Of a stretch of 37,138 nt of DNA, positions 31,736-37,138 are shown in pieces (within the stretch, counting starts at the first letter, position 1; each line of letters opens with the position of its first letter). The DNA lies in the NCBI GenBank assembly GCA_027343965.1, contig DAHWJX010000042.1:1-37138 (forward strand). Reading direction: 5' to 3'. This DNA comes from JAKACU01 sp021821185. GTDB taxonomy: Bacteria; Bacillota; Bacilli; Alicyclobacillales; SLC66. The translations under genes were made by a program, and so were the position numbers. Below the pieces are notes generated by a model that worked only from the letters and a program-made list of their open reading frames with translations, was not told where the DNA came from and made no database searches.

Positions 31736-32897
31736 TTTTTCCATAACGTCCACCTGCACCTGGCGTCACCATGAGTTGTCCAGTTCTCGCTTGATCAATC
31801 ATCTGAGCCAGAGTATCACCAACAACGTTTCGAAGATCGCTCAGTGAGGTATGATGCAAAATGTTCATCTCTGTCCCAAACGCACGAAACAGTTGTTCAC
31901 GTTTCTTTTGTCCTAGACCGGGAATAAACTCAAGAGGAACTTGGTGGATGTAAGGTGGTCGATGTAGCGGTGATTTGGATTCTTGCAAATCGGCCACCTC
32001 AAGCAATCTTTCCCAGACACCCCTTACTCGCGCCATGGACCCACAAGTGGGACAAGGTTGCGATGGTTCCTCTAAGCGGTTGCCGCACTTCCTGCAAGCG
32101 GTACGATGATACTTTCCTAAAGCAGGCATCAGCCCAATATTCATCACAATTCGCTGATCTTGACGCCTTAGCAAAGCTTGTTTATAGGCGTCAAATGTCG
32201 GCTCCGTAAGCGATACAACATGATACTCGCGTGCTAATTTGGGCAAAGAATGCGCATCACTGTTCGTCACAAAAGTAAAGTCGGCTAATTCACTTAGGCG
32301 ATCCGCCATATCTGTGTCTGCTGACAACCCTAGCTCAACACCTGTTACTAGGTTTGTGCTAACCATGTCACTCATCACATTGACGCAGTTTCCGTACAGC
32401 CCTTTGTGTGGAGTAAAAGCATGATTGATAATGAAAATCCCCGCCAGATCCTGACACAGCGTTGCCAGTTGTTCGGCTGTACCTGTCGTAATTCGTTGTG
32501 AAGATAAGGTAGGGTTTGTCTGACGAAATGCTAACCAAGTAGATAACTCTTGCAATGCGCTTAACGTCGGGACGAAAACACCAAAATGAGCCGCACCACC
32601 GTGCGGACCAGCAACTTCTACCTCAGCTCCTAATAAAAGCGTCACTTTTCCTTTATAACGAAGTCCTCCTCCAATGAGAGCCTCAAGGTCACCTTGCGTC
32701 AGCAGTTCACGAATATCACTTTGCACAGGCGGAGATACAGCATCGATGATACCGATGATGTCAAGGCCCTTTCTAACCATAGCCTCTTGCAATATCCCTT
32801 CAACAGTCAGGTTATTGGCGGCAGAAATCTTTACCGCTTGTCCAGAGCTTGTACGTCCAATATGAACATGACCATCAACGTAATAGGTTGGCATCAT
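31704..32897 (-). CDS. Endonuclease Q-like PHP protein (YqxK-related)
   Basis: A 397-aa PHP-family protein. 'YYVDGHVHIGR', 'IIGIIDAVSPPV', 'LLGAEVEV', 'IINHAFTPHKGLYGN' and 'TNSDAHSLP' hold the metal ligands. A zinc finger (CRKCGNRLEEPSQPCPTCG) and a helix-hairpin-helix-like 'IPGLGQKKREQLFRAFG' follow. This is the EndoQ layout; such enzymes cut DNA 5' to deaminated bases. B. subtilis YqxK lies in the same nudF neighbourhood (from memory). ATG 32897 overlaps the nudF stop (ATGA); no strong binding site, so coupled. Activity here is inferred. Confidence 0.85.
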   Translation of the reverse strand: MMPTYYVDGHVHIGRTSSGQAVKISAANNLTVEGILQEAMVRKGLDIIGIIDAVSPPVQSDIRELLTQGDLEALIGGGLRYKGKVTLLLGAEVEVAGPHGGAAHFGVFVPTLSALQELSTWLAFRQTNPTLSSQRITTGTAEQLATLCQDLAGIFIINHAFTPHKGLYGNCVNVMSDMVSTNLVTGVELGLSADTDMADRLSELADFTFVTNSDAHSLPKLAREYHVVSLTEPTFDAYKQALLRRQDQRIVMNIGLMPALGKYHRTACRKCGNRLEEPSQPCPTCGSMARVRGVWERLLEVADLQESKSPLHRPPYIHQVPLEFIPGLGQKKREQLFRAFGTEMNILHHTSLSDLRNVVGDTLAQMIDQARTGQLMVTPGAGGRYGKITDGQPTEKK

Positions 32898-33430
32898 TTG
32901 GCCAACCAACGATACAACCCAACCAGTGTTTTAGCATCCACGATCTTCCCCTGCGTAATCCACGAAGAAACCTCTGCCCTTGATGCGACAAGACAATCCA
33001 CAAATTCATCATCGTCCGTATGTTGCGCGCCATCCACTAAATGGTGTGCCTCATACAAGTGCATCATTTCATCCGAAAATCCTGGCGTTGAATAAAATGT
33101 CAACGCATGATGAACCTCACGAGCGTTATACCCTGTCTCTTCGGCGAGCTCTCGTAAAGCTGCCTGTTGCGGATCTTCGCCTGCTTCTAGCTTGCCAGCT
33201 GGCAACTCTAGCGTAAATTGACCAATGGCATAACGATATTGGCGTACTAAAACCACCTTATCTTGGTCTGTCGTAGCTAGAATGGCGACCGCCCCTGGAT
33301 GCTGGACAATTTCCCTTGTTGTTTCTTGCCCATTTTGTAATCGCACACGATCTAATCGTAGCGAAATCATTTTCCCTTCAAAAATGATTTGTTTTTGCAA
33401 GGCAACTTCTGGCATCAAATCACTCATCAT
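32894..33430 (-). CDS. nudF: ADP-ribose pyrophosphatase (NUDIX)
   Basis: Hydrolyses ADP-ribose to AMP and ribose-5-phosphate. 178 aa with the Nudix box GKLEAGEDPQQAALRELAEETGY at about 99-121 (intact GX5EX7REUXEEXGU). 'VLVRQYRYAIGQFTLELPAG' and 'FYSTPGFSDEMMHLYEA' fit NudF. Tandem ATGs at 33430 and 33427 with AAAGG upstream. It precedes the EndoQ-like gene as in the B. subtilis yqkG neighbourhood. Confidence 0.94.
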   Translation of the reverse strand: MMSDLMPEVALQKQIIFEGKMISLRLDRVRLQNGQETTREIVQHPGAVAILATTDQDKVVLVRQYRYAIGQFTLELPAGKLEAGEDPQQAALRELAEETGYNAREVHHALTFYSTPGFSDEMMHLYEAHHLVDGAQHTDDDEFVDCLVASRAEVSSWITQGKIVDAKTLVGLYRWLAK

Positions 33431-33475
33431 CGATCACGCCTTTGCATAAAAATTACAGGAAAGGATGTGTACCCT

Positions 33476-33652
33476 ATGAAAATATTTTATCACAAAGATA
33501 AGCTGGCCCTATCTGGACCAGCAAAGGAAGTTCTGCATCGTTTGGAAATCCTTGCAAACTTATACCCTCAAGAAAAGGTCCGCACCTTGCTACAAAAGCA
33601 AGTACTCTCGTCACACCCGATCGTGTCCATCGTCTTTCGCGATGTCCTTTAA
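33476..33652 (+). CDS. Small conserved-looking hypothetical protein (58 aa)
   Basis: ATG 33476 has AGGAAAGGATG upstream. The product is MKIFYHKDKLALSGPAKEVLHR, then LEILANLYPQEKVRTLLQ, ending SIVFRDVL; it is soluble, with a helix about 13-40. An upstream extension would run over the nudF start. Rightward, alone, and its 3' end overlaps the permease gene by 42 bases. I do not know its role. Confidence 0.65.
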   Translation: MKIFYHKDKLALSGPAKEVLHRLEILANLYPQEKVRTLLQKQVLSSHPIVSIVFRDVL

Positions 33653-35065
33653 ATGACTAGCTTCTAACCTTCTTTTATGCGCAAGCAAAGGGTATGGCAG
33701 AGCAATGATCAAAGCCACAAAAAGAGCTGCTGCACCACCCATTCTTTGATCAGAACTCCCTAAAGACGTGATCGTCAGTGCGGCAATCACTACAACTGTC
33801 GCATAGATCGGGATATTCCCAGCTCTTACCCAGATCACATGATAAAGATGCTCTTCCTTATGACGTCTTTTGTAAGCGAGCCATGACAACAAAATGACTA
33901 CCCAATTAAAAAAAGTAATGTACGAGGTGGCACTGACCAAATAACTGTACACTTGCGATGGCAGAACATAGGAAACCATAATCGCTACAACTGCACCTAA
34001 GGTGCTTAGAAGCAATGCACTAAGAGATGTTTTAGCATGCTCCTTTCGACGCAAAAAACGTGGAGCTTCACCAACATGAGCCATATTTTGCATGATAAGT
34101 ACTGCCGAAAACAGAGCACCTGCCATAACCGTAAATGCCGCAACCAAGATAACTGCATTAAATAAGCTGGCCAATAAAGGTAAATGAACCATAGTAAAGG
34201 CAAGCACAAATGGACTCGAGGATACACTGATCTTCCACCACGGAACGACGGTCAATAAAGCGAATAACGAGAGAAAGTAAATGGCAAACAGGCCGACAAT
34301 CACCAGCGTCGCACCACGACTGGCATCTCTAGGCCTACGAAGTTCTGACGTAGCCGTTGCCATCACACCGATCCCCGAAAAGGCAAAGATCACGATGAGC
34401 ATCGATTGCAGCACACCTTGCAGCCCGTGAGGAAAAAAACCACCATGTGAGAATAAGTATTCAGGATGGACGCTTGCTCCCGTGATGACCTGCACGCCTA
34501 CAAGCAAGATGACTAAGCAAAACATAACTAAGGCCACGATTTTCAGCCCAGATAACATCCCCTCAAGCTTGCTAAAGGCAGCTATCCCAAATGCGTTCAG
34601 CACAAAAATCAAACCTGTAAATAGCAAAGCTAAAGCCCACATAGGCATTTGAGGAATCCATAACCGTGCGAAGACAGCCATGGCAATGGCTTCGCTACCA
34701 ATCGTCAATACACTAGCAAGCCAGTATAACCATCCTTGAAAATAACCAATAAACGGACCGAACATTTCCTCAGCATAAGCACGAAATGATCCTTTGACCG
34801 GATGGTTGACCGACATACTTGTCACCGCGCCAAGCACTTGCGACATGATGAGTGCTCCAAGTATAAGACCGAGCAAGATGCCGGGACCTGCTTGAACCAC
34901 CGCCAAGCCGATGCCTAAAAAGTAGCCAGCGCCGATAATGCCACCTATCCCAATCAGAACCAAGCCACCCAAAGAAAGACCATCAACCGTTTCATGATGG
35001 TCTTTGCGGTTTACATCTATCTGTCCAACTGCTATGCCTCGTGTCTTTTGTTTGACCGAATTCAT
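33611..35065 (-). CDS. APC-family amino-acid permease
   Basis: A 484-aa transporter with about 12 membrane segments. 'GLSLGGLVLIGIGGIIGAGYFLGIG' is the TM1 motif of the amino-acid transporter (AAT) subgroup; 'NHPVKGSFRAYAEEMFGPFIGYFQGWLYWL' and 'IFAFSGIGVMATATSELRRPRDASRGA' are also typical. The N-terminus is a 30-residue hydrophilic tail. The start ATG has GGTGGTGATG nearby and an imperfect stem-loop before it (35083-35115). Substrate not deducible. Confidence 0.92.
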   Translation of the reverse strand: MNSVKQKTRGIAVGQIDVNRKDHHETVDGLSLGGLVLIGIGGIIGAGYFLGIGLAVVQAGPGILLGLILGALIMSQVLGAVTSMSVNHPVKGSFRAYAEEMFGPFIGYFQGWLYWLASVLTIGSEAIAMAVFARLWIPQMPMWALALLFTGLIFVLNAFGIAAFSKLEGMLSGLKIVALVMFCLVILLVGVQVITGASVHPEYLFSHGGFFPHGLQGVLQSMLIVIFAFSGIGVMATATSELRRPRDASRGATLVIVGLFAIYFLSLFALLTVVPWWKISVSSSPFVLAFTMVHLPLLASLFNAVILVAAFTVMAGALFSAVLIMQNMAHVGEAPRFLRRKEHAKTSLSALLLSTLGAVVAIMVSYVLPSQVYSYLVSATSYITFFNWVVILLSWLAYKRRHKEEHLYHVIWVRAGNIPIYATVVVIAALTITSLGSSDQRMGGAAALFVALIIALPYPLLAHKRRLEASHLKDIAKDDGHDRV

Positions 35066-35082
35066 TATGTCATCACCACCGA

Positions 35083-35115
35083 GACATAGCGTTCCACAAC
35101 AGGAAACGCTCTATG
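35083..35115 (-). terminator. Imperfect stem-loop between the M20 gene and the permease
   Basis: CATAGAGCGTTTCC pairs with GGAACGCTATG with a two-base bulge and one mismatch. It lies 10 bases past the peptidase stop. No U-run follows, so it may be a weak terminator or a stabiliser. Confidence 0.4.
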
Positions 35116-35125
35116 CGGCAAGACG

Positions 35126-36304
35126 TTACGCCAGTTGCCCTAAAGCGCCAGGCGTTGGGAACGTCCCTTCAAGCTTTTGACACTCGCGAACAATCTCCAG
35201 CATCAATTCAGCGCTCTTCATCAAATCATGCAAAGAGATCCACTCCTCAAGGGTATGATTTTGCTGGTACCCCAGGGCGAGGTTTGCCACAGGTATGCCT
35301 TTTCCTGCGATGATATTGGCGTCACTTCCACCACCTGTCGCCCCAAAAATCGGCGAAAGATCAATATGATTCATCGCTTCTACCACGACAGTGCGTCAAA
35401 AAGAGTCTTCAGGCAACGTGAAAGCAGGGTAACTATCGATCCAGTGCAGATCAACAGTACCTCCCATGTCATGCGCGGTCTGCTCGAGCGAAGATGACAT
35501 CGCCAATCGTTCTCGTTGCAGTCCCTCATCATGTAAACTGCGCACCTCCGCGTTAACCTCCACGCGATCGCAAACGATATTGGTCGCAAAGCCACCAGCT
35601 ATTCGCCCAACATTTGCGGTAGTATACTCATCAACACGGCCCAAATGCATACGAGAAATCGCTTGTGCAGCAATGGAAATTGCATTAATTCCTTTTTCGG
35701 GGGCAATCCCTGCGTGCGCGGCTCTTCCGTTAACAACTGCCTGCAATTTGGCTTGGGCTGGGCCTTCCGTCACGATGAAACCAAGAGGTCCTGCTGAATC
35801 GAAAACAAAACCATATGAGCTTGCTAAAGATTCGCGCCGTAACGCCTTAGCTCCTAAAAGTCCGGCTTCTTCACAAACAGTAAATACGATTTCAAGCGGT
35901 GGATGAGGTTCTTTTGTCGTCCGTAAAATGCGTAACATGTGTAAAAGTCCTGCTACAGCTGCCTTGTCATCAGCTCCAAGAATGGTTTTTCCGTCACTGG
36001 TGATACGATCATTGAGTCGAGTAGGTTGAATGCCATAACCGGGTGATACCGTATCCATATGCGCCATCAATAAAATGGTTGGCTGTCCTTCGGTGGTTCC
36101 TGGTACACGTACAATGAGATTGCCCGAATTGCCTTGGACATCATCTGCTGCACCATCTTCTTCAACTGTAAAGCCGAGTTCCTCCACAACACCGCGAATG
36201 TAAGCCGCGACATGTGCTTCATCTCGAGAAGGGCTTCCGATGGATACAAGCGTCATGAAATCCGCAACCAATCGTTCCTGGTCGATACCCATTGTAAAAT
36301 GCAT
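35126..36304 (-). pseudogene. M20 peptidase (PepT-like/YqjE-type), interrupted by an in-frame TGA
   Basis: A PepT/YqjE-type zinc exopeptidase of about 392 codons. From ATG 36304 (AAAGGAG upstream) the frame is clean to DSF, then TGA at 35398-35396, then RTVVVEAMNHI in the same frame to 35126. The first 302 residues hold the zinc ligands of AHMDTVSPG, GADDKAAVAG, CEEAGLLG and FDSAG, and the dimerisation domain (HAGIAPEKGINAIS). The lost C-terminus has GATGGGSDANIIAGKG and the last His ligand (NHTLEE), so the short form should be inactive. Alignment from memory with B. subtilis YqjE needs no gap, so this is a nonsense codon, not a frameshift. Confidence 0.85.
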
Positions 36305-36456
36305 ATGTGAATCTCCTTTAGCCCAATCATGAATATTGCTCTATCCTTATTGTATTCCATAAAATCTAGCATGAGTATAGCACACAGAACTTGGACAAAT
36401 GCTGAAGCTAACAGGTTATAATGAATGGATAAACCACAAGCGGAGGGTATACTTAC
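36305..36456. promoter_or_regulatory. Divergent promoter region, with a plus-strand TATAAT
   Basis: On the plus strand TTGGAC (36391-36396), 20 bases, and TATAAT (36417-36422) precede the DUF2103 gene. The spacer is longer than ideal. The minus-strand peptidase promoter must lie here too, but I cannot choose one. Confidence 0.4.
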
Positions 36457-37137
36457 ATGTCAGACATGAGACACCGAGACGGCAAACTGAAAATTATGCA
36501 TACCATTATCGGCGATTTTGCAAAAGTCCTACGGCAAATTGCAAATCTTGAGATCGTAGAATCGATTCTCACAGGGACTATTGCCCCTTCGAAAAGTTAT
36601 AAAGATACATTAACCTTTCAATACTATACGGATAACGGACTCAAATTATTGGCTAAGACCACAACCGCAGTCCAAGAGATTTTCATCGTCACAGCACAGC
36701 CAGAGTTATTGCTCGACGAACTACAGAAAACAGGATTTATCGAACAAGAACGTGAAGATGTTAAACATAATGGACCTAAAAAAAATCACCGCCGCAAATC
36801 TTGGGATGACAAATCCGAGATGAATTCCGAATCAATCATGAAAAATTCCACAAAAAACCCAAGCTTGGGTAAAGAGAATGATCCTGTCACTTTAGGCCAG
36901 CGATTGTCACCTGATGCACTGTCTGCACTCCTTAAAGTAAAGGAAGACGCAGTTCCAAAACAGCGAATGGCTGAAAAGCCAACACCATCCAAAAAACAGA
37001 CTACGAACAAAGCTCGAAAAAACGAAGTGCAGGACCAATATGAAGATTTTGCTACTCTTTTTGCACCGAAAGATGAAGAATTAACTTTTGAAGAACTTTT
37101 AAATCAATCAAAATTAGATCCAAAATTCTTTAAATGA
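36457..37137 (+). CDS. DUF2103-like protein with long charged C-terminal tail
   Basis: A 226-aa protein, complete at TGA 37135-37137. Residues about 8-92 (RDGKLKIMHTIIGDFAKVLRQI, 'VESILTGTI', 'NGLKLLAKTTTAVQEIFIVT', 'LLDEL') resemble DUF2103, a family of predicted metal-binding proteins of unknown function; I am not certain. Residues 100-200 are Lys/Asn/Ser-rich and look disordered. The end EDFATLFAPKDEELTFEELLNQSKLDPKFFK is acidic, with a possible short motif. ATG has GGAGGG ten bases upstream. Confidence 0.7.
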   Translation: MSDMRHRDGKLKIMHTIIGDFAKVLRQIANLEIVESILTGTIAPSKSYKDTLTFQYYTDNGLKLLAKTTTAVQEIFIVTAQPELLLDELQKTGFIEQEREDVKHNGPKKNHRRKSWDDKSEMNSESIMKNSTKNPSLGKENDPVTLGQRLSPDALSALLKVKEDAVPKQRMAEKPTPSKKQTTNKARKNEVQDQYEDFATLFAPKDEELTFEELLNQSKLDPKFFK

Positions 37138-37138
37138 T

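Noticed and set aside
35396..35398. Frameshift in a T-run as the cause of the split M20 gene
   Set aside because: Adding or removing one T leads to stops or a wrong frame; both halves already share one frame.
1..37138. CRISPR arrays, tRNA/rRNA genes, insertion sequences, prophage
   Set aside because: I saw no regular repeats with spacers, no cloverleaf tails, no transposase or phage structural genes. xerD is the housekeeping recombinase in its usual context.

Overview
This window looks like a core chromosomal segment of an endospore-forming Firmicute (class Bacilli). GC content is moderate (mid-40s percent by eye). It carries forespore sigma factor sigF with spoIIAA/spoIIAB, spoVAC-D-E, spoIIM, spmA/spmB, dacB, dacF and ytfJ. 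Gene order largely follows the Bacillus subtilis regions resDE-rluB-spmBA-dacB, scpBA, ribDEBAH, lysA-spoVA-sigF-spoIIAB-AA-dacF, xerD and spoIIM...nudF. Many genes start with GTG or TTG and several neighbours overlap by ATGA or GTGA, as in compact Bacilli such as Alicyclobacillaceae; that family placement is inference. Nearly everything is on the minus strand; only three genes point rightward. I see no tRNA, rRNA, CRISPR array, insertion sequence or prophage.

Layout, in window order. 1-5125: a LacI-type regulator (own promoter and palindromic operator), a family-5 solute-binding protein, two permeases and a truncated ATPase form one peptide/oligosaccharide-type ABC importer operon. 5361-7526: an XRE regulator, a PHP phosphoesterase, a CoA-binding protein and a newly spotted 54-aa gene. 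7557-10027: resE and a resD broken by an in-frame amber codon; the usual resABC genes are absent. 10172-13331: rluB, spmB, spmA, dacB. 13409-17249: ytfJ, a DUF2953 gene, scpB, scpA, a site-2 protease and a spermidine-synthase-like protein. 17259-20960: ribD-ribE-ribBA-ribH behind an FMN riboswitch. 21044-24741: two tiny ORFs, lysA and spoVAE-D-C. 24765-27847: the spoIIA operon with a sigma-H-type promoter, then dacF with a sigma-F-type promoter. 27885-33430: xerD, a 51-aa membrane protein, ald, an RNHCP zinc protein, spoIIM, an EndoQ-like protein and nudF, with a RacA-like MerR gene on the plus strand. 33476-37137: a 58-aa plus-strand gene, an amino-acid permease, an M20 peptidase broken by an in-frame TGA, and a plus-strand DUF2103-like gene.

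How the genes work together: the sporulation genes span early compartment-specific sigma control (SpoIIAA/AB/SigF), engulfment (SpoIIM), cortex modification (DacB, DacF, SpmA, SpmB), and DPA loading and germination (SpoVA proteins, YtfJ). LysA, Ald and the DD-carboxypeptidases link lysine/diaminopimelate and alanine metabolism to the cell wall. ScpAB and XerD act on chromosome condensation and dimer resolution, and the RacA-like protein may act on chromosome anchoring.

I did not find a clearly new multi-gene system. The most interesting items are two conserved genes each interrupted by one in-frame stop (resD and an M20 peptidase), several unannotated small genes with good ribosome binding sites, and a set of stem-loops that enclose start signals (spoVAC, the 51-aa gene, the RacA-like gene).
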